DNA of 64,000 bases from Mycocentrospora acerina. Taxonomy: Eukaryota > Ascomycota > Dothideomycetes > Pleosporales. Shown here one piece after another: positions 46,305 through 59,033 of the stretch. A model generated the notes under the pieces. It ran no database searches. It saw only the letters and a list, made by a program, of their open reading frames with translations, and was not told where the DNA came from. Where the stretch lies: contig JAKUHH010000156.1 in the NCBI GenBank assembly GCA_022701365.1, positions 62,001 to 126,000 of the forward strand, given 5' to 3'. The translations under genes and the position numbers were made by a program. How positions within the stretch are numbered: position 1 is the first letter of the stretch; each line of letters begins with the position of its first letter.

Positions 46305-49300
46305 CCTAGAAGTTAGAGGAGGGATGGAGAGGTAGAGAGGTACGTGTCAGAGATATATATCATGCATGTTATCCATGGATGGATGGATGGATGGACGAAG
46401 GAGTTGTGATGAAGCTAGCTAACGCTGCGGTGTATGTAGCACGGGAATGCGAGGTGGGTGGGGTACGCGACGCTCAACGACGGTAATGCATTTTGCGTTG
46501 TGCGAAGATGGGTGTATGTGTGTGTACTTATGCTTGTAGGGCTAAGCCTGTGCTCGAGAGTGGAAAGGACAAGGCGGATACCCGGAAGGGGTTCTGATGA
46601 CTTGCGGAGGCGAGTAGGTACTGATTGTGGGCCGGTGATGAATGGGAAGCTTACGCGGGTTGTTTGCTTGCTCATTTGTTCGTTCCTGGGCGGCGAGATG
46701 CTGACTCGATTGACGGGAAGGGTGGTGATGATAGTAATGCATGTTTGCCCCATGGTCATGTACGCGCCGCTTGTGGTTTCTACATTTCATCTGTGCTAAT
46801 ACTTACCTTGCTTTTCTGTCGATTAGTTTTCATTGTGGTGAGGAGTTCTGGGCTTGTTGCTGCATGAGTCCTTCCCGATGCGTCTGACGCAGTGCTTCTC
46901 TTACTTGCTGTTTACGTCGTGTACTTTTACATATGTGGATGTTGCTTGCAACTCGACTACTGGATACACCTGCTCGCTCTATTGCAGTGGCGTTGGGGAT
47001 CTGCGAAAGATGACTGTTTTGAGGAGTTGGGATACAGATGTGATATGAAGGCGAGAGCAGAGTCAAGGTCGGCGAGATAATGGGATAGTGAAGCGTTCAA
47101 GAGCTAGGAGACGCTATCGTATTCCGCAAGGTAGCGTGAGGATTGTATATGCAGGCATGGGGTATATAGCGTGGCCACAGCCTGCCTATGTCCATGTCTG
47201 TGCAGAGACTGGTGTATGAGGAGCAGCCTTGTCTGACAACTGGGTGGTAGGAACATATGCCAGTTAGAGAGTGGATAGTGTACCCGGACATGACATGTCT
47301 GAAGAAGGCATATCGTCAGATAGCACAATCGCAGACGAAATGTTCAAAGATGGCACTGCTGATGCCACAGCCGGCAACATAAGCTCCAGTGTACGAATAG
47401 CGGCCTACGAGGGTATTCACTGCCGAGGCAAAGTGTCAGCCTTTAAAATGCTCAGCAGAACGAAAGCCTACCTCAAAGCGAGAGACTATTTGCTTCGAGG
47501 CTGACATCATACACAATTGCGACGAACACTCGCTCTGGGTGCTCAAGGGACTAACTAGATCTGCTTCACAACCCTATCCCTCTTTTCCCTCTGCCTCCTG
47601 TCGCCACAGCGATGACACGAAAATGGAATAAATGCCGCGGAAGCATATTCTACGCTCTGCACATCGATCTACCGAGTCTCGTTCCCTTCACGGTTCCACA
47701 GTATCCACACCTCTCCGCGCCAACGTGTGATATGCCGGCGGCGTATTCGCAACGATGAGTGTGTAAGAAAGGCTAGAGGATGAACGCGGCGCAGGCTAGG
47801 TACGCTTTCTTCAGTAGAGATAATTGGACTAGGCAGAATGCGAGAAACGTATACGCGGGTCAAGCGCCGAGTAATGGCACTTGTTGGTTTCAGTGCATAC
47901 GCTTGTGACTATTCTATGCATCAATTTCGAAGCCATACTAATGATTCGGGCGGCAGAAATGAAGATCCCTAGCCATGTGCACGGGAGACGTGGAAGCAGG
48001 GTAGGGTGGATAAGCTCATGTCGTACGCACCCGTAGCGGAAGCGAAACTTAATTCAGAACGACGAAGGAAAAGATCAAGTTGAAAAAGCCGAACAGAGTG
48101 AATTCGGAATCGAGAAAAAGCCGGGCGAGACTTGGAATAATTAACAATCAGAGGGGTTACGGATAATCTGGACATGCATTAACCGAGAGGCATTCGCACG
48201 AACCTCGACTCGGAGGATTCTACGCCTATTTCGGAGATGGAGTAACCGCTGTCCGACTGATCAGCCACGAGCAACAGGAGTCAATGGTTTTGTGGCGTAG
48301 ATGGGGTAGAAGCGGTTAATGGGCGGACGAGCAGCAGCAGGGCGAACATGGTCGAGAATGTATTGGCCTCTTTAGCGTTGTTTTGGTGCGGATCGAGGGC
48401 TGAAGACAGCTCACTGCAGTGCACACATGCACAGCAAAACAATATTGATCAAATTTCAGTATTGTGGGCATTGAAGGGGTATGGATATACGCGTATCGTC
48501 TGCAACGGGGTCGCGTTTTTTAGGAGGCGACCCCAGAAACCCTAAAAGAGCGTTGCGCGTGTCGGGACTTTACCAGGATGGCTCAGCCCTAAAAGAATCT
48601 CCAAGCTCTCCGAATACGGGTGTCTTAGGGGCCCGGCAGCTCGGAAGGGGGATGAAACTTTGAATCCACAACGGAGTCGTAGCAGAGTGCAACGCATGAA
48701 GGCTTGTCTGACAGGAGAGGGCTATGGCTGGGGCTGGGGCTCTCGAGGGATTTATTTGCACAGCTCCGCCAACCGACACGCGTAGGCTATGCCTTGAGCG
48801 GAAATTGCCGCCAGGCTTTTCAGGGCGCGAATACGGAGCCGTCAGCCCATGTCATCTCCCTGCTGGCGGCTCTCTGGCGCTGAGAGTGCTTCGCGCTCAC
48901 AAGCATCGTCGTGTGTCTGCTGGCAAAGGGCAGCAGAAGCGCAACATGGACGTCTCGAGTTGCACACAGCGAGGGGCTCGGCGCACGTTCACGTGCCTTG
49001 GCCATGCAGCGTGACGGGCCATGATTGGACAAGGCCGGCAGAACAGAAACAAGCAGCGACCTGGATGGCCTAATCTGCCGCTACGCTCAGCGCACCCACC
49101 TTTCTCTCAGCCCCTGCTCCCGCCAAAGCGGGCCTGGATCGGTGAATGTGACCGGAGCTTCCGTACGAACGAGCCAGCTGCGTATTTGAAAGAGCGAGCT
49201 GCGTATCCAACGCGGCGCGGCGTGCTCCTCGTCTTTCTAGTGGTAAAGACAGCCACGCTCCCACCTGCATAGCCGTTCACCGTCACTCTCTTACACCACG

Positions 49301-49413
49301 CCCTTTACCTTTTCTCAGTCTTCAGCCCACCGTCCGCCGTCTGCTTTTCCCTGGCCCCTGTCCTCTGTCCTTACTCCATGCCCAAGTTCTAAACTCCCCG
49401 TCGCAATCCTTCA
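46305..49413. other. 3.1 kb intergenic region
   Basis: No gene supported. It includes a (GGAT)n run at 46377-46395 and many short frames without coding character; the frame from ATG 47295 to 47504 (69 codons) is the least unlikely but has no recognisable motif. The last ~150 bp are C/T-rich and resemble the leader of the next gene. Confidence 0.45.
46377..46395. repeat. (GGAT)n microsatellite
   Basis: Four full GGAT units and a partial one. Confidence 0.85.
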
Positions 49414-51067
49414 ATGGCCAACTCCCCGCGCCACTCCCCGCACGAGTATGAGCTGCTTCCGCGAACCTCGCTCGAAGCGCAGGACCTTGCGGGGCTCGAG
49501 CGCTCACCCTCGCACTCGACATGGCTCCAACGACTAAGCCACAGCCTGCCAGGCAAGCTCTCGGACAGATCAGTCTACACACACTATGTTACCCCACGCC
49601 GGAAGAAGCGATCCGTCATACGCCTGATCTTCTGGACCGTCTTCTGTTTCCCATATGTTTGCCTGTTCCTTGTCCTCGTCGCCGCCATTTTCTTTCCGTC
49701 ATACACGATCCTCCCTGCCCACTACGAGGACCTGCGTCAGCGCGCACTGGGAAGCAGCCTCCCAGGCCGAGCAAATCCATACAACGAAAAGATCTTCATA
49801 TCAGCTTCACTCTACGAGAAAGAAGGCCAGTTGACGTCTGGAACGTGGGGTAGCTCGGTGCTCCAGTTGATAGACTTGCTGGGTCCAGCCAATGTTCACC
49901 TGAGCATCTACGAAGACAACGCAGATCCAGTCACCAAGCAGTCTCTGACTGACCTGAAGAAGAGAGTTACCTGTACGTCTCCCTACAAGCAGAAGCACGC
50001 CTTGGTTTGCTAACTCAGCAGGCAACTCGACCATTGTCTTTGAAGACCTAGATCTCAGCACCCTGCCCCACATTACCCTGCCTACAGGAGACAAACGCCT
50101 CAAGCGAATCGCCTTCCTTGCCAATGTTCGGAATCGTGCTCTGGCTCCCATCGATGCGAATGGGGTAAAATTTGACAAGATTTTATATCTCAACGACGTC
50201 ATCTTCAAACCCATCGAGGCTGTTCAGCTCCTTTTCGCAACCAACATCGACTCTACAGGCCGCGCAAACTACGGAGCAGCATGTGCCGTGGACTTCATCA
50301 ACCCCTTCAAGTTTTACGACCGTTTTGCGACCCGAGACCTGGATGGGCGAGTGACTGGCATACCGTTCTTTCCGTGGTTCACCAGCGTGGGCACTGCGAC
50401 CAGCAGAAATGATGTACTTGCTCAGTCGGATGCTGTACGAGTACGCAGCTGTTGGGGAGGCATGGCTGCTTACGAAGCCAAATGGTTCCAAGACCAGACA
50501 GCCGTCAGCCCCGATCCCGCGCCTGCCGCCTCAGCTGATCAGCCCACGTCGCCAAACCCAGGTGCATCCCAACTGCGATTCCGATATGAAGAGGACACAT
50601 TCTGGGAAGCTTCCGAGTGCTGTCTGGTCAATGCCGATCTACAGTACCGTCGAACGGGGCGAGGGATGCCGGCAGACTCTGGGATCTACATGAATCCGTA
50701 CATTCGTGTAGCATATGATGATAAGACGTTGTCTTGGCTGTCTCTCGTCCGGCGACCGGAGCGGCTCTACTCTATCATACACGACATCCTAAATCCCATG
50801 GTCGGGTTTCCCTCGAAGAACGAGAGAATTGGTGAAGAACCTGGTTCTACTGTAACAGACACCGTATGGGAATATGATGACCCTGTTAGGGGCCTGTCGC
50901 CAAACGCTACGGAGGCCGACCGTCAAGGGCATTACACAGAAATCTCTCGAACAGCCAAACCAGGCAGCTTCTGTGGGGGTCGCAATTTGCTCGTCATCAA
51001 TGAGAAGCCAGAGCATGGCAAAGGCAAATGGAGTAAAATCAACCCTCCGAGAGCCCCGAGAGACTAA
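49414..51067 (+). CDS. CAP59/CMT1-family alpha-1,3-mannosyltransferase-like protein (GT69)
   Basis: Exons 49414-49972 and 50022-51067 (49-nt intron, gtacgt..cag) encode 534 residues. A cytoplasmic N-terminus with basic residues (TPRRKKRSVIR) precedes one membrane helix at ~69-94 (LIFWTVFCFPYVCLFLVLVA), so it is a type II Golgi/ER protein. The lumenal domain matches the Cryptococcus CAP59/CMT1 family: IFISASLYEKEGQL, VHLSIYEDNADP, KRLKRIAFLANVRNRAL, the FDKILYLNDVIF acidic motif, CAVDFINPFKFYDRFATRDL and VRSCWGGMAAYEAKWF. In Cryptococcus these proteins act in capsule polysaccharide assembly or mannosyl transfer. In ascomycetes without a capsule they are taken to modify cell-wall glycans or glycolipids, so the exact acceptor is unknown. 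Confidence 0.9.
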
Positions 51068-51781
51068 AAAGTCGCTCATTTGACCAACTTGTGACACTCT
51101 TTCTTTCGAGTATTTTCTTGTGTTCAGGCACTGCCAATTTCTTTCATCTGTTATATCCACTACATAGCGTTGGCGTTTGGGAGGAAGTTTTCACTCTTAC
51201 CGTGACGGCAGTATTATCACTTCTTGTTTTTTTTTTCAATTCACGAGTGCAGCGGTAGAAACCTTTTGGTCCAAATATTAAAGCGGCATTTTGGAAACGA
51301 ACTTTTTTGGTTCAAGGAGCAGAATCACTTTTATCAGTTGTAACACAAAACACACTTTATTTTGTCAGATCTTGTCCAACAAATTTTGATGTAAATCTGT
51401 CATGTCGACTCGGGACACGAAGTAGAGGTCGCTTCACTGTAAGCACGTGTTTGAAGCCAGTACTTTCACCGCTGTGTTCATGCCATCAACTATCAGCCAA
51501 TCATAGCGCGCTTATCACACTCCACGTGATGTATTGAGCTCAGCCCTGCCAAGCCGCTATCTGGATCTGCAGACTGGCCATCAAGGTGCCATCGTCTGGA
51601 GCTGCTGCTTCGTGTCGCATATACAGATCATCCTTACATACATACAATTCTCTTTACATACGTCTCTCTCTTTTATTGACCATATTTTAGAGGCTAGTAA
51701 CATTGCAACCGTTACACAGAGAAGGACAGTGTTCAGAAAGAGCTTGGCACACGGACAGACGTCACTCAAAGACGGAACAAA
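51068..51781. other. Intergenic upstream of the ZIP transporter
   Basis: 714 bp; T-rich after the CAP59-like stop, otherwise featureless. No zinc-response-element-like palindrome was recognised by eye. Confidence 0.4.
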
Positions 51782-53511
51782 ATGGTGTTGGACAACGACA
51801 CTCGAGGATGGATTATGACGGCAGTTAGCGGTATTGGTATATAGACCACACGCATGTACTGAGTATTTAAGAGTATCTGCTAACTGCTACACAGCGTGTA
51901 CTGTAGGAGGTAAAATTTCTCTCTCCCGGCGCCTTCTCGGCTAGCTGCACACCGTATGGACTTGCTAACAAGCTGGCAGCATCGATAATATGCGTTGATC
52001 TCATTGTTCGCCAGTTTCCGGGGAAGAAGAACTTCAAAATTGAAGACAGCAATGCGTTCCTGTCGTCGGGTCTGAGTCTTTCGTTTGGCGTCATGGTACG
52101 TGTGTCGTGGTTAGATTGAGATGATGTCAGCTGATAGCGATTCGGCCAGATCTTCTCGTCGTTGTATAGCATGCTACCTTCAGCCAAGAACTATCTTACA
52201 AAAGGTGGCCTGTCTCCTAGAAATGCAACCTTTACGTTGGTGGGCTGTTTCTTGCTCGGTGCGCTTGGCATCTTTGTGTTATCAAGTTTCCTGCATCAAT
52301 TCATCCCACACTCAGTTGTGGACTGTGACCATGAGCATGGCGATGAAGAGGAGGGAAAAGTTGGGGACGAAGAAGTTGGACATGATCACCAATTGACAGG
52401 GGATCAAAGAAGAAGGCTGTCGCAGGTTGACGGTGGTGAAGAGACGGACGTACATCGATCATATGGTACGAACGGTGAAACCATTCACTCAAGGACGCCC
52501 ACCACGAGACCACCGCTCCACACTTCGTTATCGACAAAGGTTTCGCAGCTCGTTTTAGGCGGAAAGAAGAAGTCCTGTGACGAGGATGGCCAATGCTTTG
52601 GATACGCGGACACATGTGGAACGGAATGCTTTAAAAACGCCCTAAGCTCGCGGCCGCAACGCTTACAACCAACAAAATCGACTGGCATATTATCAAATGG
52701 ACGACCGGCAGCAACGGTCAGGAGCCAGACTACCCAAGGACTGAACGAGCACTCCCCTCTCCTTGGTGACATCGATGGGACAACACCACTTGCACCCACG
52801 CTCTCCGGTCCCGCCACCATGGAGAGCTCGTACGCAAGTCTCCATTCCACAAACAACACTCACACGCACAACCATGCGCATAGCCATACACATGACCACA
52901 CTCACAACCACGTCTCGCTCCAAAAACGCACCAGCAACACCTCCCTCTCAAGCACGACCTCCTCCCACTCCCACTCCCACTCCCACGGCGCCCCACAACA
53001 ACACCACCACCACGTCCCAACCAACATCTTCCTCTCCATCGGCCTCCAAACCAGCACCGCGATTGCGCTGCACAAAATCCCCGAAGGCTTCATCACGTAC
53101 GCGACCAACCACGCCAACCCCCGCCTTGGCCTTTCCATCTTCCTCGCCCTCTTCATCCACAACATCACCGAGGGCTTCGCCCTCGCCCTCCCCCTCTACC
53201 TCGCCATAAACTCCCGTTGGAAGGCAATGTTCTGGTCTGCCCTGCTAGGCGGCGTCTCGCAGCCCCTGGGCGCCGGCGTTGCCGCGCTGTGGTTCCGCGT
53301 CGCGGGGCGGGCCAACGATGGCGGGGGCATGGGCGAGCACGAGGATGTAGTGTATGGGTGCATGTTTGCGGCTACGGCGGGGATCATGGCCATGGTGAGT
53401 GTGCAGTTGTTGGGCGAGAGTTTGGACTTGACGCATTCGCGGAGGTTGTGTTTTGCTAGTGCGTTTGCGGGTATGGGGATTTTGGGGTTGAGTAGTGCGT
53501 TGACGGCATGA
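51782..53511 (+). CDS. Vacuolar-type ZIP zinc transporter (Zrt3-like)
   Basis: Exons 51782-51836, 51895-51909, 51980-52095 and 52150-53511 encode 515 residues. Exon 2 is only 15 nt. The N-terminal helices are assembled across it: MVLDNDTRGWIMTAVSGI, ACTVG, ASIICVDLIVRQFPGKKNF. The next exon junction gives LSLSFGVM|IFSSLYSMLPSA. A long hydrophilic loop follows (about residues 110-325) with acidic, Cys-containing (CDEDGQCFGYADTCGTEC) and very His-rich parts (HTHNHAHSHTHDHTHNH, SHSHSHSHG). The ZIP metal site is intact: HKIPEGF in helix IV and HNITEGFALALPL in helix V. Zrt3-type ZIPs release Zn from the vacuole into the cytosol. The large Cys/His loop fits Zrt3, though a ZIP of the secretory pathway is possible. 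It converges on SNX41. Confidence 0.9.
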
Positions 53512-53806
53512 TTAGCGGAGTGGGGAGGGAAGCAAGGACGCAAAGGGTAGACGGATCAAGGCTAGGGGTTGACCTTTGTTGTTGTTTAGAGGGTTGGCAT
53601 ATATATATATAGTTGTATACATGTTGATTATGACGTCGAATTTGGCAGTTGGCGTAATAACGCTTATCCACACGTCTTTCACTTCTGCTGGGTCTGTCAC
53701 AGCATTAATCTGTACGCACGGCTAGTATGCCTGTCCAATGTGAGACTTATTGCTTCTCTATACTGGCACGCACGCACGCAAATATCCATTACATCCACCT
53801 TGCACA

Positions 53807-56078
53807 TTACATATCGTCATGATCCCTAGAATACTCTTCGATCTGGGGCTGAATTCTCTCCACTTCTGATTTTGCTTCTTCCCAAGCTGCTTTGTTCCGT
53901 TTTGCCCAGTCAATGTGGGCTTGTGCAAACTCCATCTATGCGTTCAATCAGTTCATCTGCTTTTTTTCAATTTTCATAAATTGGGCCTCAACATACCATG
54001 TACCGCCGCAAATCATTCTCCTTTTCGTCCTGGAACCTTCGCAGATCTTTCATCACGCCGGTACTTGCATCTTTGGTGTCTTTCTCGGCAACCTTGAGAG
54101 CTTGCTCGAGCTAGTTACATGTCAGCTTGCCCATGTTCTACTACTACACTCTGCTGTGACTACGAATTTGCTTACCTGTACCAAGTGGTCTCTTGTTTTG
54201 CCAATCTGGTCCCGTCTCGTCTTTTCTGGGTCCACATCCGCCATACCTCTGAATGCGTGTGTGATTGATCCAAACAGCTTGTTTGTCACAAAATTCCCAC
54301 TTGCAGTCTTCCTGTGCAGATTGGTTTGAGGTGAGTACGTGGGTTCGGGCGCACCTTGTGTTGAGGATGGAGGTTGCTGCTCGCCATGCGTGGGTGGAAA
54401 GTCGGAATCGATAGAGTGACTATCTTCATCTACATGTTGCGGGTCTGACCCACTGCTGCGTTGGGAGCTATATGATGTGGCCCGGCTACGTGCGGGAGGT
54501 GCATGTCCGGCGCCGCTGAGATGTTGCTCTAGGCGTTTGGATTCCGCTTCGCTGCGTTCGAGAGACTCGAGGAGGTTACTCTTCTTCTCAAGCTCTTCTC
54601 TGGTCATATCTTCCTGTATCCGCTTCAAGACTCGATATCTGAGCACAGCACGCACAACGCCTGCAAACTGTGCGCTTTCGCGCATGGGCTCTGAGAAGCT
54701 TGCACTCAGCGAGGAGGCCAGTTCTGTTGTCGAAATGTATGTCGAGTCTACTGCTTGGCCAGTCTTCTCTATCGCTGCGGCGAGTGTTGATGACTGTTCA
54801 GATAAGGAAAAAGCATTGAGTCGGCCACCCAGATCCGCCAGGTCTTCTCCCCAGTGCCCCAGATGTGTCAGCAGCCGTCGGTTGACCTTTTCCATAGGGC
54901 CTTGTAGAAGTTGCTCGAGGTCTTTCGAGGCCGTTTCAAAGGACACAAAGTAGGGGTCGAGTTCCTCTTCTGTCAGCTCCCGTGACTCTGGAGGGAAGCG
55001 TCCAAAGATTTGCGGTCCTGGTATTGTGTGGGCAGCTGCAGATGGCAGGGCGGCTGGCCCAGGTGGCGAGGTTGGAGTGCCTGAGCTCGAGGTTGGGCCG
55101 CTATTCTTCAGCTTGGCAGATGCCGAGGGGACGGGGAGGTAGTTGTGGGCGGGGGTAGGGTTTGCCGTGTCGAGTGGGGGCGCCTTGAGGATCTGCTTGG
55201 GGATGGTGGACACGGGAGGGCTGTTAAGGACGTCGTTCTGGGGCGCATTGGGTTAGCGGTGTTTGTGTGTGGGGAAGGAGCAGAGGGGAGGTAGGGACGA
55301 TCAGACGGGGAGGAGGAAGGAGCAGACGTGAAGGAGGAAGGAGCGCACCCAGCTCGTGTAGGGGTCGAGAAACCTCCAGAAGACGCCGTCGGCGACAATC
55401 TCCTTCATGCTGCGGCAGCGGTTGAGGAAGACGGCGAGCATGCGCTTCCGTAGCTCGATGATGCCGGCGTCCTCCTTTGCCTTTGTGGGCCGGGCGGCAT
55501 AGTCGGCCATGGAGTGCTTCTCGGGGATCGGGGGCACAACGAGGACGGGATGCAGGTTGACGAGCGTGGCGCGCAGCGAGGCAAATTCCGAGTACCTGCG
55601 CTTAACCTCGAGGCCCTATGCTCGAGTTAGCCCAATGCGGCTGCCTGGGGGGGATGTCCTGTCCGCACGCACGCCGCAGCTGATGGTGTACTGGATGTAG
55701 TTGGCGCCTTCCTTGCCGGCGTCGGTGATGAGCACCAGCTGGTCGGGGTTCTCGTGCAGCCATTGCTCGACGCGGGCGTTGTAGTCGTCGCGCCGCTTTG
55801 CGACGGGCTCGGCGGCGTCGTGGTCCTCGCTGTAGTCGACATCGCTGAGGGCGCGCTGCGAGAGGAACTCGGGCGAGCCGTGGGCATTGGACGATGTGTC
55901 CGACGGCGGCGTGGCAGGGCGGTACGGCACTTGACACAATTCAGCCGGTTAGACGGGCGCGGGGGCAGCACGCGGAGTCCTTACAGGCAGCAGGCGAGGC
56001 CAGGCCAGGTGCGTCCGGGGCATTCGAGTCGTGGCGGGCAAACGAGCCGTAGGGGTTGTTGTCTTCGTCGTCCCACAT
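53807..56078 (-). CDS. SNX41: Sorting nexin Snx41 (PX-BAR, Atg20 partner family)
   Basis: Six exons: 56078-55985, 55929-55673, 55615-55349, 55237-54176, 54110-53997 and 53935-53807; introns 55, 57, 111, 65 and 61 nt; 640 residues. The start MWDDEDNNPYGSF is typical of fungal Snx41. The PX domain spans about residues 80-205 and is built over two introns: NYIQYTISCG|GLEVKRRYSEFASLR, with the phosphoinositide-binding RRYSEF at 123-128, then PPIPEKHSMADYAARPTKAK and FLNRCRSMKEI. After SPPVSTIPKQILKAPPLDT comes the BAR-like helical region (LEQLLQGPMEKVNRRLLTHL, RVLKRIQEDMTREELEKKSN), interrupted by a Ser-rich insert. The C-terminal coiled coil is split over the last two exons. Snx41 with Atg20/Snx4 retrieves SNAREs from endosomes and supports selective autophagy. 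Assignment to Snx41 rather than Atg20 rests on the N-terminus. Confidence 0.87.
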
Positions 56079-57281
56079 GGTGCGGGCGGTGCGCGCTGGG
56101 CGGTGTGCTGGCGACGGCAAGAGGGTGCGTGCTGGGGCCGAGGGGAAGAAGAGGACCAGCGGGCGCGTTCCTGCGGCGGGTGAGTGTCGATCGTGGTGGT
56201 GTCGTGCACTCGCACCTTGGGCGAGCATCGTCATCACGGCCCGTGCATGCCACCAGCCACAGCCGTCGATCCCTGGCAGTGCCTAGACGACTGCATCGTG
56301 TCCGCCAACCACCTGATGATCATGGACCATGAAGTTGCTGCCTGCTGCGTGGCTGTAACGGGCCACGCTGTCTGCCATTGCAAAAAGAGAGACTCAAGCT
56401 GAAACGACAAACGCTCCTTTACATGGCAGCAAGCATGTGCGATGGTGTATGCATGCTCCATCTCGCAGTGCAGTGCAGCGCCATGTGTCAGCAAGCTCCA
56501 TCACATAAAGTCCATCACTTCCAACCAGCCTCGCCAGAATCAAATCACCAGACTTCACGTGTACGCACAGATGCTTGCATCCAATCTTCTACACTCCGCC
56601 AAACCACTTCTGATAGACGTTCCCTTTCAGGACTAGCCCCTACCACAAGAAACCATTCTACAAAGCTACGCGTGTATACTAAAATCGCCCCACTTCTCTC
56701 AAGACATGAACAACTTGCTGTTGCAACAACTAATGTTTATTTCCTTCCTGTCAAGTGAATGGGAAGCTGCAAGTCGTACCTTCTCCACCGATACGACGAG
56801 GAGATGTCCCTCAAGCCTCAACTGTTCTTGCCAGAGCCATTGTTTGTGTATACGAGGAGGTTTCATCCCAGATCTGCGAATGACATGCCCGATGATACGA
56901 TGGCTATGGAAGACCAAATGCTTCTTGTCGATACTGAGAGGGCTGTATTGTAATCTAGCGTTTGGAGATCCTCTCGATGACTTGAAATGAAATCCTGATC
57001 TGTTAGGAATCACCGAAAAGAAAAAGTTCGCAGGACTCTTATTAAACTCTATACTGAGCTTGACCCCCCGTGTTAATGTATTCGAATGGACGGAGCTTTT
57101 CTAAAATACAAATCACCTCATATCGTGTCATGTTGTGTCGTATCGTCTGGTCAAAAGGCCAAGCGCTAAAAAGTAAGCCAACCTCTAGAAGAGTATGAAA
57201 TCTCGTTGTTCTGAATCCACTACAATCCATTTAGTCTAGGACTTGATTTTGAAAACAAAAAAACTAAAAAAAACTGCAAGA
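56079..57281. other. Intergenic upstream of SNX41
   Basis: 1.2 kb; GC-rich next to the SNX41 start, then AT-rich sequence towards the end of the transcription-factor gene. No further gene supported. Confidence 0.45.
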
Positions 57282-59033
57282 CTAACCTTGTTCCACCCAC
57301 TCCGGCCACCGAAGCCCAGGATCGGCGTCGCGGAGAGACCAGATTTTTTGCAGTGCCGACAACGACGGCGCAGTGGGGTGAATGCCATTATGGATTCTGA
57401 TTCTATCCTCGATTGCTTTTCGGGCGGTTGCGTCCACGGCCTCGCATCCAGCTGCGAATAGCGGGAAGAGAACGCCGTTGGATACATGGGAGTTGGGATG
57501 GATGGGTAGGATTTGATCTACAATTTTCTGGACGTGATGCCGAATTAGAGGCGCTGTGAATGGTAGGCCCTTGAGCCGGGAGTAAAATAGCAACAATGTA
57601 GCGTCGTGCATTGCACAGTTCATATAGAGTAGTGAAGGTGAGTCAGCACTACCCGTCTCTTGGGCAAGTTGAAGTTTTGTAGTTGCCAGCAGAATATCTT
57701 GCTCAAGGCTGGTAATCCTGTCCTGGAACTTTTCCTCGGCATCAGATGTCCTACCCTGAGACGATGTGGTGCAGTGGTACTGCAATTGTACCAGTCTTCC
57801 GAGCCTCAAGAGAGGATTGATGAGCTGCGCTGAAAAGGCGAAGATGGGATGACTAGTCCAGTTCTTGAAGTCTGGGGAGAAATTTTGCTGCAGTTCCTCC
57901 TCGTGTACTTCAATCATCTGGTGAATCTCCTCATTTACTATCTTTTGTTGAGGTTTCAAAGAGCACATTGTGGATATGTCTGTCCAACGAAGTAAAGCCA
58001 TGACCATTTGGTATTCGGGCTCAGTAGAGTACAGCGTATTGCGCACACGGTGTGCAAGGTATGCTGCCGCGCTTCTTGAAAGCTCCAACAGTCCCTGATT
58101 GCTACTAACATTACTGAGGTAGAGAAGTAGCCCTGTCGCTGTTACTCCCAGGAGACTGTCATCGTCGGTCGCGTCTGGACTTAAAATTAGGCTTTGAATG
58201 GCTCTTTGGAAAAAGCTGTCGGGGAGCATATTTTCTGAAGAGTCATAACTCTGTGACTGGTATAATGTAGCAGAGAAGCACAGTGCAGCGGTACGCAATG
58301 AGGCGTTATGAAGAGCCATACGTGGAATGATTGTAGTAAATTGATTCTGGAAGGGTATTGGAGGTGTGATATCCTCCAAGTCAACGCAAAGGAGACGGTC
58401 CTGGGATATGAAGAGAAAATGGTTCCAGAGGAGTCGCTCCAAAGGCGACTTAGCGAAGTCATTAGACCAAATTGTCAGTTTTGGTGAGCGTAGTGTAGAA
58501 GCTAGACAAGAGTACATGTCAGGTGACTCAAGTATCGAAAGCGGTATCTCCTCGATGGTAATTTCGTCAGCTGACAGCGCGTCTTGACAAGGTTCCATCG
58601 GTTGACGTGCATGCATAGATACCAGATCCTGGCTATTTCGAGACACAAGCAAAGGTGAAGCTGGACTAGCATCCCATTCGTACTGGTCGGATGAGTCTTC
58701 CCGCATATCTGTTAAAAATTGTTCTTCCATTCTAGATTCTTGAACGTATGTTGGAGAGTCGCTGACTTGGACTATTCTTGGAGGCTGAGTCTTCGGACGG
58801 ATGTATCGAGGGTGACGGCCTTGCCAATGTTTGAAAGTTCTCTTCTCACACCTATCGTTGTGCTTGACACATTGAGAGCATCGCGGTTCTAAGTGGTCAC
58901 ACTTACCCCCAACAGTCAATATAACGCCGACTTATTCACAGCAGGGTGATACCAACATTACCTTTCTTTTTTTGCGTGTGCAAGGGAGGCAAGCACCCTC
59001 AGTTCGTCTTTTCTTCCCAGCTAGCAACATCAT
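57282..59033 (-). CDS. Zn(II)2Cys6 fungal transcription factor
   Basis: Exons 59033-58962 and 58901-57282 encode 563 residues. The 60-nt intron (gtaatg..aag) lies inside the zinc cluster, exactly before the third cysteine, and is needed to build it: C15-x2-C18-x6-C25-x6-C32-x2-C35-x6-C42 (ACLPCTRKKRK|CDHLEPRCSQC). The basic stretch between C18 and C25 is the DNA-contacting helix. A linker (RYIRPKTQPPRIVQVSD) and an acidic region precede a helical middle-homology-like domain (PLERLLWNHFLFISQDRLLC, MALHNASLRTAALCFSATLY), as in the many uncharacterised C6 regulators. No target can be inferred; the neighbours are housekeeping genes. The start is the first of two adjacent Met codons; the frame is open upstream, so an extension is possible. 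A gttagt at the stop leaves slight doubt about a further 3' exon. Confidence 0.88.

Noticed and set aside
47271..47504. 77-codon frame (ATG at 47295)
   Set aside because: Reads tolerably but has no motif, splice support or recognisable homologue; not strong enough to call.
52763..53209. 148-codon Thr/Pro/Ser-rich frame in the ZIP transporter
   Set aside because: Shadow of the His/Ser-rich loop.
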